64,000 bases of DNA from Flavobacteriaceae bacterium UBA3339 (GCA_002360925.1 DERN01000003.1:1-64000), one strand, 5' to 3'; positions 25,043 through 32,652 are shown, counted from the first letter of the stretch. The notes: a model not told the origin generated them from the sequence alone. Numbers and translations: made by a program.

Positions 25043-25347
25043 TTTTGATTACAAATTACGGCATTTCAATAATAAGTTATATCAAACTTCTATAAAAATC
25101 CGTAAATTAGCAGTATTAAAATAGTAATTGAACAAGCGTAAGCTGTCGTTATGGTTTAACTGAAAACTAGGAATCTTCAATACAACCGTTATAGCGACAG
25201 ATTTACGCCTGCGCCTTATATACAATTTGGCGTGGGCTAAGTCTGTCTGGTTGTAAGGTCTCCTAGTACCTCGGTTAAGGACATGATTTTAGTTTCACGC
25301 CTTTTTCTTTACTTCTAACATAAGGTATCACACAAATTGCTATAATC
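25043..25347. other. 305-bp intergenic region containing a large palindrome
   Basis: No coding frame is supported here. The region is dominated by the imperfect palindrome at 25153-25281; the remaining bases are AT-rich. Base composition of the palindrome is noticeably richer in G+C than the rest of the element. Confidence 0.6.
25153..25281 (+). repeat. Large imperfect palindrome, attC-like or structured RNA
   Basis: Nested pairings share one axis: GCGCC/GGCGT around a 13-nt loop (25216-25228), GACAGA/TCTGTC (25196-25201 with 25242-25247), TACAACC/GGTTGTA (25181-25187 with 25249-25255), CTAGGA/TCCTAG (25167-25172 with 25261-25266) and TTAACTGA/TCGGTTAA (25156-25163 with 25271-25278). Unpaired bulges lie mostly on one arm. 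The ends GTTTAAC and GTTAAGG resemble the R'' (RYYYAAC) and R' (GTTRRRY) boxes of integron attC sites, with one mismatch in the latter. It could equally be a structured leader RNA of 25348-25758. Confidence 0.6.
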
Positions 25348-25758
25348 ATGAAAAAGTATCTAATCCCTTTAACTGCCCCTGTGTTGTTTTTGTTTTCCAG
25401 TTCGTCATTCGCTCAGACAACTAATGACAAAGCTATATTTGATAAGGTATTCAAAGATGTTTCAAAAGACGACAGAACTTTCGAAAATTACAGATATCTA
25501 ACTTCAAACGGGACTATTGTTGTTATATTTAAAGATGGAACAGAAAAAACGTACAACGCAACCCGTTTATCAAGGGCTAAAAGAACAAACTTTGAACATT
25601 TTAAAAAGGACGAATGGGTTACACTGTTGAATAGTAAGTCATTGACCGAAGGTTATTTTCAAGGTGTAGAATATGACTTTATCTTGTTAAAAATCAATGA
25701 TGAGATAATTAAGCATCCATTTTATCTAACCGAATATATTTTAACTGCAATAGAATAA
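25348..25758 (+). CDS. Small exported protein of unknown function (136 aa)
   Basis: A signal peptide (residues 1-23, ending SSSSFAQ) is followed by a ~110-residue globular domain with basic central patch (YNATRLSRAKRTNF). No family recognised. It lies 66 bp downstream of the large palindrome and 12 bp upstream of 25771-26073, giving a two-gene unit of the size and type often found as gene cassettes. It has no obvious relation to the mobilization genes that follow on the other strand. Confidence 0.6.
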   Translation: MKKYLIPLTAPVLFLFSSSSFAQTTNDKAIFDKVFKDVSKDDRTFENYRYLTSNGTIVVIFKDGTEKTYNATRLSRAKRTNFEHFKKDEWVTLLNSKSLTEGYFQGVEYDFILLKINDEIIKHPFYLTEYILTAIE

Positions 25759-25770
25759 TCCTCAATAACT

Positions 25771-26073
25771 ATGAACGAATTTTATAACAAATTACACGAC
25801 ATCGCTCTTTTTGAATTAGAGCAGTTTAAAGAAGAAATTTTAAATCTGAATGAAGCTATTATTACAAAGGAAATTATATTAAAAAACGGCTTGGTTATCT
25901 GTATCTCGAAATGGTTAAGCATGGATGCCTTTGTAAAATTCAATCACAAAAAAGATATTGGTTCTTATACATTTGAAGAGTTAATTGAAACAAATTACAT
26001 TCCTGAAAAATATCAAACAGATGAATTTTTAGAAGTACATTCTCGAAATTTAGCCTACGGAAATACAATTTAA
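25771..26073 (+). CDS. Small cytoplasmic protein of unknown function (100 aa)
   Basis: A 100-residue acidic protein without signal peptide or TM segment (FYNKLHDIALFELEQFKEE at the start; then a KNGLVICISKWLSMD strand). Placement 12 bp after an exported protein gene suggests an effector-immunity or partner relationship, which is only a guess. No family recognised. Confidence 0.55.
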   Translation: MNEFYNKLHDIALFELEQFKEEILNLNEAIITKEIILKNGLVICISKWLSMDAFVKFNHKKDIGSYTFEELIETNYIPEKYQTDEFLEVHSRNLAYGNTI

Positions 26074-26094
26074 AGCACTTGTAATCAACTTGTT

Positions 26095-26155
26095 AATACA
26101 TTATTTTTATATAATTACATATTTATATAATTATACAATTGTATATTTATATAAA
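26095..26155. repeat. AT-only short repeats TTTATATAA
   Basis: Three copies of (T)TTATATAA occur within 60 bp between convergent cassette and relaxase genes (consisting almost wholly of A and T). They may be a DNA-unwinding stretch or simply low complexity. Confidence 0.3.
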
Positions 26156-26255
26156 GCTCAAGTAGCTAAAACTTGCGTTGCCTTTATTTATTTCTCGAAA
26201 TTCGTAAGCTCTTAAAAAGAAACAATAGCCTTCATTGTTATTTGTTTTTACAAAA

Positions 26256-27407
26256 TTAGCGTTTTCTTTTAGGCTTACGCGGTAATGCTTCTTCATCTAC
26301 CTCGTTACCGCTAATACTACCAAGTAAGCCACTAATACTGCTAATAACGGCACTTGTACTAGCAGAAAGTTGATCAGAAACTGTTTCTTCAAGCTCTTGT
26401 TCTGTTTCTTTATCATTATTACTTTGTTCAGAATGTATGTTAAATCCATTTTCGGCTCTGTTTTGGAAACTGTTTCCATTGTTTGATGTAAAACCAGCTG
26501 ATTGTTCATGATATTGTTTTGAATTTCGGTTAATTTGACCATTCCTGCTTTCAGTTCCTCGATTTCCTTGGTCAAGTAATTCTTTAAATCGTTCTCTTGT
26601 ATCACGGTTTGTTTCGCCAATTGTTTGACGGTCTCTGCTTTGTTCATAATTTAAATTGTTTTGAAGGTTTGCCCATTTGTATTGATTTCCTAGCTTTTGC
26701 CCCTTTGCTATGAAACCATCATTAGAAATATAGGTAATTCCAGAAACTCGTCCTGTGCTTTCTGATTGATTGAAAATTAAATGAATACCATTTAGTTTAC
26801 ATTGAATTATAAAATCTGAAATAGTATGTGCTTTTGATAAGACATCTTTTACCCGTTCTTGCATTAACATTCGGTCTGAAAGTTTTCCTGTTCGCTGAAT
26901 CATTTCTAATTCATCTTTACTTGGGGCTCGATCTAAAGCTTCTTTTGAAGATTTTACCGTTTCTATTCTATATTTTTGTTCCAATTCACGACAAATCTTT
27001 TCGCTTCGCTGATAATTATTGGAATCAGAAACAACCGAACCATCGTATTTAATTCGTGATGCCAACACGTGAATATGTAAATGTTCTGCATCAAAATGTT
27101 GCCATATTGCATACGCATTGTCGTCAAAGCCCATACTATTTAAATAATCTTTACCTATTTGCGTTAATTGATTTTTAGATAATTGGTCGGTTGGTGCAAA
27201 ATTTAGCGATACGTGATAAGTATCTCGAGTTAAATTTGGTCGCAATTGTTTCAAAAAACCGATTTCTTTCAAGATACTTTCTCTATCATACTTAAAAAAA
27301 TTGTGATCTAACAATTCTGCCCGATCTTTAGGATTTTTAAGCTCCATTTTCTGATGGTTGTAATCAAAAGCAGCAACAAATCCGTGAATTTTCTGTTTTG
27401 CAATCAT
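26256..27407 (-). CDS. mobA: MOBP-type relaxase (383 aa)
   Basis: The N-terminal ~150 residues hold the relaxase fold with the metal-binding motif HFDAEHLHIHVLASR (H104, D106, H109, H111, H113). Y16 in AFDYNHQ or Y40 is the likely catalytic tyrosine. It would nick oriT and lead the strand in conjugative transfer. The C-terminal ~130 residues are low-complexity, rich in Asn, Gln, Ser and Arg, and overlap a complete ORF in another frame (26297-26647). The start overlaps mobC by 4 bp (ATGA). No coupling protein or type IV genes are present, so transfer needs a helper. Confidence 0.88.
   Translation of the reverse strand: MIAKQKIHGFVAAFDYNHQKMELKNPKDRAELLDHNFFKYDRESILKEIGFLKQLRPNLTRDTYHVSLNFAPTDQLSKNQLTQIGKDYLNSMGFDDNAYAIWQHFDAEHLHIHVLASRIKYDGSVVSDSNNYQRSEKICRELEQKYRIETVKSSKEALDRAPSKDELEMIQRTGKLSDRMLMQERVKDVLSKAHTISDFIIQCKLNGIHLIFNQSESTGRVSGITYISNDGFIAKGQKLGNQYKWANLQNNLNYEQSRDRQTIGETNRDTRERFKELLDQGNRGTESRNGQINRNSKQYHEQSAGFTSNNGNSFQNRAENGFNIHSEQSNNDKETEQELEETVSDQLSASTSAVISSISGLLGSISGNEVDEEALPRKPKRKR
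26297..26647 (-). CDS. Nested gene inside relaxase: coiled-coil protein with C-terminal TM (116 aa)
   Basis: This ORF lies wholly inside the 3' part of the relaxase gene in a different frame of the same strand. Its product has a heptad-like coiled coil (residues about 15-65, for example LKNYLTKEIEELKAGMVKL) and a C-terminal transmembrane segment (about 90-114, FLINFLLVQVPLLAVLVAYL). The relaxase frame over the same bases is low-complexity, as expected when the nested frame carries the constraint. The start has the A/T-rich leader usual in Bacteroidota. ColE1 offers a precedent: mbeB and mbeD lie inside mbeA. A membrane tether for the relaxosome is plausible. Confidence 0.6.
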   Translation of the reverse strand: MNKAETVKQLAKQTVIQENDLKNYLTKEIEELKAGMVKLTEIQNNIMNNQLVLHQTMETVSKTEPKMDLTYILNKVIMIKKQNKSLKKQFLINFLLVQVPLLAVLVAYLVVLAVTR

Positions 27408-27742
27408 TGGCTTAGCATTTTTAAATGAATTGTTTCTAATAGCATTTTGATTTCCTGCATGATTTCAATATCTATTTTATTCAATCGGGTTTGATGCATC
27501 GATCGTACGTATTGATTAAAATTATTAGAAATTCTTCTGGTCAATAAATGGGTAGAGGCATCAATTTTACTAATGCGATTCACGTTTAAGGATTCGCTCA
27601 TAATCAGTTCCCGAATTACCACACTGGCATTATCTTCTCTCAATGTAATCAATTGATCCAGCTTTTCTTTTTCGAACTTATTCAATGCAATCATCACATT
27701 GAATATTCGTAACTCATCGTTACTTTTTTTTGGTCTTGCCAT
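27404..27742 (-). CDS. mobC: MobC-type mobilization accessory protein (112 aa)
   Basis: The frame is open from 27808, but the start at 27742 (MARPKKSNDE) is preferred: this basic N-terminus followed by a ribbon-helix-helix-like segment (RIFNVMIALNKFEKEKLDQL) is typical of MobC-type proteins, and the upstream 66 bp would contain the oriT hairpin. The remaining helices (THLLTRRISNNFNQYVR) also match the family. It should bind oriT and help the relaxase open the strand. Its stop overlaps the relaxase start by 4 bp. Confidence 0.8.
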   Translation of the reverse strand: MARPKKSNDELRIFNVMIALNKFEKEKLDQLITLREDNASVVIRELIMSESLNVNRISKIDASTHLLTRRISNNFNQYVRSMHQTRLNKIDIEIMQEIKMLLETIHLKMLSQ

Positions 27743-27772
27743 AATTTCCAAATGAATGAAGTGAATTTTTTG

Positions 27773-27825
27773 TTTCGATGAGCAAGCGTTTTCCCATAGG
27801 GGAAACATGGCTTGCTCAACCGAAA
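27773..27825. other. Candidate oriT hairpin
   Basis: A perfect 8-bp inverted repeat GAGCAAGC (27780-27787) / GCTTGCTC (27810-27817) encloses a second, imperfect one (GTTTTCCC / GGGGAAAC) and is flanked by TTTCG / CGAAA. It sits just upstream of mobC-mobA, the usual place of oriT in small mobilizable elements. The exact nic site is not evident. Confidence 0.6.
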
Positions 27826-27832
27826 TAACTAG

Positions 27833-28699
27833 TTAATAATTCCCACGTAAATAATCGTTTAAGTCTTTTCCTTTAAAAGTTGAACGATAGTCATAAAATG
27901 TACTTTTCTGATTCAGTGATTCAGCTTTCAACAAATTCGTTGCTCGGTCTCCCGCAGAATCTTTGTCAAAAAATGAAATTGTTGTTTGCTTTAAAGGATG
28001 GACAGTTAATGTCTTATTTAAATTATTAACCGAATTTAAAATGCAATAGTCATTTCTTTTTTCTTGATCTGGGTAAATCATCAAGAAGCTTAAAAAATCT
28101 ATAATCCCTTCAAAATAAATTCTACTTGCTACATTTGAATTTGTAAACAAAGTAACACCTTGTTGTGTGGCACATTTAAATCCTTTTGAAAACAGATTAA
28201 ATCCACCCAAATGATTTTTTGTACCTAAGTTACAAAACAATTTTCCTTTCACTTTATATTGATAAGCTTTCAAATAACGTTTGGCAATTGAAATATCAAT
28301 ACCTCGATCGGAAGCTAAATAATAGCAAAGCCCTTCATGGTTAGTAATTTCATCTTCTTGAATAATTTCTAACGAATTTGAAAAGTTTACTTTCTCTTTA
28401 ATCAATGAAATTGGTAGCTGATGAAAAGAAAAAACATCATCATTAAATTTCTTTACAATATCACTTACAGTTAGCTCAGGATAAATAAGTAAAATTAAAT
28501 CTATCAAAGTGCCTCCTCTATTGTTATCGGAATAATCGACCCAAAGATTATTAGCTGAAACTTTTAAACTACCTGTTTTTTGTTGTGGGTTAATAAATGA
28601 TTTGTACATCCAATATCCATTGTGTTTGCGTTCTGGCTCAATACAAATGGAGCGAAGAAACTGCGTTATCGGGATTTTATTTATCTCTGTCGTATTCAT
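27833..28699 (-). CDS. Toprim-domain primase-like protein (288 aa)
   Basis: The N-terminal ~90 residues resemble a CHC2-type primase region without a complete zinc-binding set (KHNGYWMYKSF; NNRGGTLIDLI). The C-terminus is a Toprim domain with the catalytic Glu in YFEGIIDFLSFL and the DxD pair in FFDKDSAGDRATNLL. It would prime element DNA after transfer or excision. It is 8 bp upstream of the oriT hairpin region and partly coupled to a possible small ORF (28696-28887). Confidence 0.82.
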   Translation of the reverse strand: MNTTEINKIPITQFLRSICIEPERKHNGYWMYKSFINPQQKTGSLKVSANNLWVDYSDNNRGGTLIDLILLIYPELTVSDIVKKFNDDVFSFHQLPISLIKEKVNFSNSLEIIQEDEITNHEGLCYYLASDRGIDISIAKRYLKAYQYKVKGKLFCNLGTKNHLGGFNLFSKGFKCATQQGVTLFTNSNVASRIYFEGIIDFLSFLMIYPDQEKRNDYCILNSVNNLNKTLTVHPLKQTTISFFDKDSAGDRATNLLKAESLNQKSTFYDYRSTFKGKDLNDYLRGNY

Positions 28700-28887
28700 T
28701 TTTTCTTTTCAATAGTATCAATACTTAGTTTCCTAAAAATATTAATGAATGATCTTTTTTTTAATTCTTGAATTGTCATCTCCTGAAGTATGATTTTTTT
28801 TGATGTTTTTGATGAATGATGAGAAAAGCTTGTAATTAATTGAAAATCAATAAATAAATCCCTCATCATTTTCTCATCATTCATCAT
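28696..28887 (-). CDS. Possible small ORF coupled to primase (63 aa)
   Basis: A short ORF whose stop overlaps the primase start by 4 bp (ATGA), the same coupling used elsewhere in this element. The product is basic and Lys/Ser-rich with no recognised family, and its 5' part is made of the TGATG repeats of the neighbouring array, so it may be fortuitous. Confidence 0.35.
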   Translation of the reverse strand: MMNDEKMMRDLFIDFQLITSFSHHSSKTSKKIILQEMTIQELKKRSFINIFRKLSIDTIEKKK

Positions 28888-29012
28888 TTATAATTATTTT
28901 CATCACTTTGTTCTCATCATTTATATTTTTGATGAGCACTTGATGAGTATTTTGATGACATATAACTTATTAAATATTAAATAGTTACATTACTCTCATC
29001 ATTCTCATCAAA
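28785..29012. repeat. TCATCA/TGATGA iteron-like array, candidate replication origin
   Basis: More than ten copies of TCATCA(T) or its complement, in both orientations, cluster between and into the primase and helicase genes (for example CTCATCATT at 28862, 28873 and 28912; GATGAG at 28931 and 28942). Clustered repeats next to replication genes suggest an origin that the helicase or an initiator recognises; initiator not identified. Confidence 0.45.
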
Positions 29013-30233
29013 AAAAACTGCTATTTGAGAGAAATCTACTGTGTAATATCTTCCGACTCGGTCAATAGAAACAAATTCACCATGCGATAAATAATCATAA
29101 CCTATGTATTTATAAGAATTACTTGATGGCTCAAATCCAAAGCTTTTTAAAACATTTCGAGCTTCATTAATTGTAATGAAGTTTCTATTATGTATTTTTT
29201 TTGATATTAAAGCTAGTTCTTTCGGCGCAATACAAATTCTGTCTATATCAAAGTTTTCGTGTATCTCACGAAGTATTTCAAACACTTTATATTTAGTAGA
29301 ATCGTTTTCGTTATTCATTAAATTTAAAAGTGCTTGGGTACGAATTTGTTCCGGAGTAAACCACATTCTTGTTTGTCGCTTTGTGCTGTATGGAATGCGA
29401 ACTAGATAATTTAAAAAATCAGGTATTTCTTGAAATAGTTTACTCTCAAACTCAGGATCTTTTACAATACTTGGAATTTTACGCACCCAAAAGCGAGTCT
29501 CATCAGGGGATATTTTTACAAATGAAGTTTCAAAATTACTAGTAATCAATATTTTAATAAATGAATCGCCTTCTTGTCGATCTTGCCCTTTTTTCTCGAA
29601 AGTATTTTTATCTGCTGTACTTAAGTACTTCAATTTTTCAACGAATTGAATATTGTCAGATTTTGTTTCTTCAACTAGAAGCAATAACTTTCCGTAAGTA
29701 TCTGCGTTAAAATTATTTAGAAAAGTTTCTGCAAAAGTATAAGTTGCATTAAATGAGAAAATTTTCCGAAGATATTTAAGGAACAAAGATTTACCTGTTT
29801 CTCTTTCATTTGAAACAAGTGCCAATATCGGAAGTATTTGTGTTGGTTTCTCTAATAATATTTTGATGTAATCTAATCCTAAGTAAAATTGATCATCACC
29901 AAAAATATGACGTAGATGTATAAAAGTGTATTTTAATTTCTTTTCTAACTTTTTTATATCAATTTGTGATCCTGTGTCTATTTTGTAATCAAGAGGATGA
30001 TAAATATTGTAAAAGTTTTTAATTTCTCTACTATATGATAAATGACTAGGAATACAGATAAAAGAAAAAAATTTTTTTACTTGGAGCAAAAATTCTTTTC
30101 CTAAATCATTCGAAATCGTTTCCTTTGACCAAGGAATCATAATTTTTTCAGTCGAATTGGATATCGTTGGACGCTCTACTAAAGCGTAGAACATCGTACC
30201 GACTCTAATATATTCAGCAGTTTCTAGATTCAT
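28977..30233 (-). CDS. Primase-associated helicase, DUF5906-like (418 aa)
   Basis: A superfamily 3-like ATPase core is visible: Walker A NERETGKSLF (residues about 140-150), Walker B LLLLVEETKSD (about 196-206) and a sensor asparagine (LITSNFETS, about 232). The C-terminal part (about 330-418) looks like winged-helix DNA binding. This pattern fits the DUF5906/VirE-like helicases paired with primases in phage and Bacteroidota mobile elements. It presumably unwinds the element at its origin. A 10-bp inverted repeat lies 19 bp upstream of its start. Confidence 0.78.
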   Translation of the reverse strand: MNLETAEYIRVGTMFYALVERPTISNSTEKIMIPWSKETISNDLGKEFLLQVKKFFSFICIPSHLSYSREIKNFYNIYHPLDYKIDTGSQIDIKKLEKKLKYTFIHLRHIFGDDQFYLGLDYIKILLEKPTQILPILALVSNERETGKSLFLKYLRKIFSFNATYTFAETFLNNFNADTYGKLLLLVEETKSDNIQFVEKLKYLSTADKNTFEKKGQDRQEGDSFIKILITSNFETSFVKISPDETRFWVRKIPSIVKDPEFESKLFQEIPDFLNYLVRIPYSTKRQTRMWFTPEQIRTQALLNLMNNENDSTKYKVFEILREIHENFDIDRICIAPKELALISKKIHNRNFITINEARNVLKSFGFEPSSNSYKYIGYDYLSHGEFVSIDRVGRYYTVDFSQIAVFFDENDESNVTI

Positions 30234-30251
30234 AATAAATAATTAGATTAT

Positions 30252-30278
30252 AATCCTTATATTTGCCGTATAAGGATT
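30252..30278. promoter_or_regulatory. Inverted repeat upstream of helicase gene
   Basis: AATCCTTATA (30252-30261) and TATAAGGATT (30269-30278) form a perfect 10-bp dyad 19 bp upstream of the helicase start. The same AAGGATT core recurs in the adjacent hairpin (30298-30332). On the plus strand the dyad contains TATATTTGC, a match to a -7 box. Likely an operator. Confidence 0.5.
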
Positions 30279-30297
30279 GACTTAAAAAAGATATTTT

Positions 30298-30332
30298 TAA
30301 GGATTAAAAGGGTAGAAGGCTTTTAATCCTTA
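30298..30332. terminator. Hairpin terminator after the excisionase gene
   Basis: TAAGGATTAAAAG / CTTTTAATCCTTA is a perfect 13-bp stem with a 9-nt loop, placed 4 bp after the stop of 30337-30624. A T run follows on the plus strand (30333 on) and A/T-rich sequence on the minus strand, so it may act both ways. Confidence 0.65.
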
Positions 30333-30336
30333 TTTT

Positions 30337-30624
30337 TTACGAACATTTTGATTTTCCCATTAGGTCATCAATTTGAGATTGTTTAATGTAACCTCTTGTA
30401 CCCGTCCCTAACTTGACTTCTTCTAGTAGTCCTTCTTCAATATATCTATCGAGTGTAGTTCTACCAATTTTCAGAAGATTCATTACTTCTTTCTTCGTTA
30501 AAAACTCTTTGCTGTCATTTGTGACTAATCTAGAAATTTTATCATGTAATACTTCTAAAGTGTTCATGACTTTGTCCCATTCTTGTTTTGGAACTGTGAT
30601 TGTTTTAATTTGAAATTCGTTCAT
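30337..30624 (-). CDS. Excisionase-like HTH_17 DNA-binding protein (95 aa)
   Basis: The C-terminal half is a MerR-like winged helix of the helix_turn_helix_17 type (FLTKEEVMNLLKIGRTTLDRYI, then EEGLLEEVKLGTGTRGYIKQS), as in excisionases of tyrosine-recombinase elements. The N-terminal ~40 residues form a coiled helix. It may direct excision or regulate the replication genes downstream. It has its own promoter (-7 TATATTTG at 30693-30700) and its own terminator. Confidence 0.82.
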   Translation of the reverse strand: MNEFQIKTITVPKQEWDKVMNTLEVLHDKISRLVTNDSKEFLTKKEVMNLLKIGRTTLDRYIEEGLLEEVKLGTGTRGYIKQSQIDDLMGKSKCS

Positions 30625-30692
30625 AGTTGTAAAATTATTTTTATCACTTAATTAAATTTAAAAAAAACGCACTATGGCGATCTTTTGAATTT

Positions 30693-30700
30693 CAAATATA
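30693..30700 (-). promoter_or_regulatory. -7 box of the excisionase gene
   Basis: Read on the minus strand the bases are TATATTTG, matching TAnnTTTG. It is 68 bp upstream of the excisionase start. No clear TTG was identified at -33. Confidence 0.5.
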
Positions 30701-30703
30701 CAA

Positions 30704-30738
30704 AAAATAGTGTTAAAAGATTTATTTATCACTATTTT
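30704..30738 (-). terminator. Terminator downstream of 30742-31437
   Basis: AAAATAGTG / CACTATTTT forms a 9-bp stem directly after the stop of 30742-31437; read on the minus strand it is followed by a T run. Confidence 0.7.
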
Positions 30739-30741
30739 GTT

Positions 30742-31437
30742 TTAATAATCTTCTTGAAAAATTTCGTCATAAATATTTTTAAGAAAATTGTCTAATAAAA
30801 CTATTTGTGAATTGCTTAATAACTCTAGTATTTCCATTCTCTTATTATTGAAAAACCAATCATATAAAGTAATACTCTTTTCATTACAAATTTGTAATAG
30901 AATATTGTGAATTTCAATATCAACCAATAGTCGCTCGTTTTTTACAAAATTGGTTGGTAGCTTAACATTTAAATTAACTAACTGATCATCTATAACTTTA
31001 CTAAAAAATATTGATGGCAGCCTAGTAGTTAAGCTTAGGAAGTTTTGAAGTTCTTCTTTGTAATAATTACTAAATTCATATCCCAAACCTATTTCATACG
31101 ATTCTGTAAATTCTCCTTCACCAATTGATAGGTAATAAGAATTAAACAACTGATATAAATTCATATTAAGGAAAGAAGAGTCTTTCTCAAAATTAATGAA
31201 ACTATATCGTCCTTCGTAAAAATCAAATAATGTGTTTATATATGAACTCTCCCGCTTAATTTCTGATTGACAATTATTAAGTTCGTTTTCATCATTTAAA
31301 TAGCCTATTAATTGACTTTTGATCTGATGATTAGTTCCTCCAGAATTAAAACGAAAATACACAGGATAATGTTCCTTAAAATCTATTATTTTAGGTTTGA
31401 GTCTTTTATTTAAATAATATTTTATTGGTAGATCCAT
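30742..31437 (-). CDS. Unknown protein next to integrase (231 aa)
   Basis: A soluble, Asn/Leu/Phe-rich protein with no recognised motif, signal peptide or TM segment. It follows the integrase gene by 33 bp and ends at its own terminator, so it is probably co-transcribed with the integrase. Genes of unknown function in this position are common in Bacteroidota integrative elements. No function assigned. Confidence 0.6.
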   Translation of the reverse strand: MDLPIKYYLNKRLKPKIIDFKEHYPVYFRFNSGGTNHQIKSQLIGYLNDENELNNCQSEIKRESSYINTLFDFYEGRYSFINFEKDSSFLNMNLYQLFNSYYLSIGEGEFTESYEIGLGYEFSNYYKEELQNFLSLTTRLPSIFFSKVIDDQLVNLNVKLPTNFVKNERLLVDIEIHNILLQICNEKSITLYDWFFNNKRMEILELLSNSQIVLLDNFLKNIYDEIFQEDY

Positions 31438-31470
31438 CTATGTTCATTTAAAAAATGTAAATATAATAAT

Positions 31471-32652
31471 TCAAAATTTTATATCCTTTAAATCATTAAC
31501 AATAGTCATATCTAAAACTTTTGCATATAATTGGGTTGTTTCTATTTTATCATGTCCTAAAATTTTTTGCACGGTTGATATAGGAACTCCATGAAAAAGT
31601 AAGTTTGTGGCACATGTATGACGTGCAACATGAAAAGTCAACTTTTTTCCTGATTTAAGTTTAGCTTCTATATCTTTCAATAATTTATTAATTTCTTGAT
31701 TTGTAAAATCATCAAACAAATACTTTTTACTCTCTTTGTATTTTTCATAAAGTACAATTGCTTTTCCTGCAAACATTTTAGAGATTGGCATTTTTACTTC
31801 TTTTTTACTTGATTCATCTCCTTTCTGAGTAGATTTTTTCATGGTAAATTTTAACCATTTAATTTCAGCAATATTGTAAAAACTATCTTTTTTTATGTGA
31901 ACTATATCACTATATCTGATTCCGCAGTAGCAACTCATAAGAAATATATCTTTGACTTTTTCTAAATTCTTATCAAAACTAAAGTCAAGTTTTTCTAAAC
32001 GATGTAATTCATCTGGAGTTAGGAAATCTCTTGTACCATTTATTTGCCTCAATTTAAATTTTTTAAACGGATATTTATTCATCTCCATTAAATCAAGAAG
32101 AATAGCTCGATTAATATACGTACGAATATTTTTAAAATATTTGTAAACTGTATTTACGGCATAATCTTGATTGTACAAATATCTCTCGAAATTTATAAGA
32201 AAAGTAACATCAATATCATTAAAATTTAATTCTTTTTTAAATTCACGAAGAACTAATAATGTACGCCTATGGGTTTTCTTCGTAGATTCTTGTAAAATAG
32301 ATTTTTCAATTTCATCCTCCATAAAATCATAGAACGACAAATAGATTTTATATTCTTTTACGTCACTCACTTTAGATAATGTTATTTGCTCTCCTTTTCC
32401 CTTTTTATGTCTTATGACTTCTTTAATGTGAGATATTTGTGAATCCAATTCATCGTTTAATTCATTGTGATCTGAATGGTTATTATTTATTTTACCTCGC
32501 TTTTGATCCCATTCTTTGGGCTTGATGTAAATATCAGTAGAAAAATATTTTCTTTTTCCTAAGTGATAAGCACAAATTTGAATTAATGCTTTACCTTCTT
32601 TATTAAGTTGTTTTTTTCTATTAAAAACGAATGACAAATGTATTTGACTCAT
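31471..32652 (-). CDS. int: Tyrosine recombinase/integrase (393 aa)
   Basis: An N-terminal arm-binding region (residues 1-100; FVFNRKKQLNKEGKALIQI), a SAM-like core-binding domain (about 105-200) and a C-terminal catalytic domain are present. The catalytic residues are visible: Arg in CYCGIRYSDIVHI, HxxR in HVARHTCATNLLF, His in LGHDKIETTQ and the nucleophile Tyr in TTQLYAKV. It catalyses integration into and excision from the tRNA-Met 3' end about 300 bp away. Length and layout match Bacteroidota integrases of mobilizable elements. Confidence 0.95.
   Translation of the reverse strand: MSQIHLSFVFNRKKQLNKEGKALIQICAYHLGKRKYFSTDIYIKPKEWDQKRGKINNNHSDHNELNDELDSQISHIKEVIRHKKGKGEQITLSKVSDVKEYKIYLSFYDFMEDEIEKSILQESTKKTHRRTLLVLREFKKELNFNDIDVTFLINFERYLYNQDYAVNTVYKYFKNIRTYINRAILLDLMEMNKYPFKKFKLRQINGTRDFLTPDELHRLEKLDFSFDKNLEKVKDIFLMSCYCGIRYSDIVHIKKDSFYNIAEIKWLKFTMKKSTQKGDESSKKEVKMPISKMFAGKAIVLYEKYKESKKYLFDDFTNQEINKLLKDIEAKLKSGKKLTFHVARHTCATNLLFHGVPISTVQKILGHDKIETTQLYAKVLDMTIVNDLKDIKF

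Noticed and set aside
26095..26155. Alternative oriT near the 3' end of the relaxase gene
   Set aside because: The AT repeats lack the GC-containing hairpin typical of oriT, and the 27773-27825 site upstream of mobC is a better candidate.
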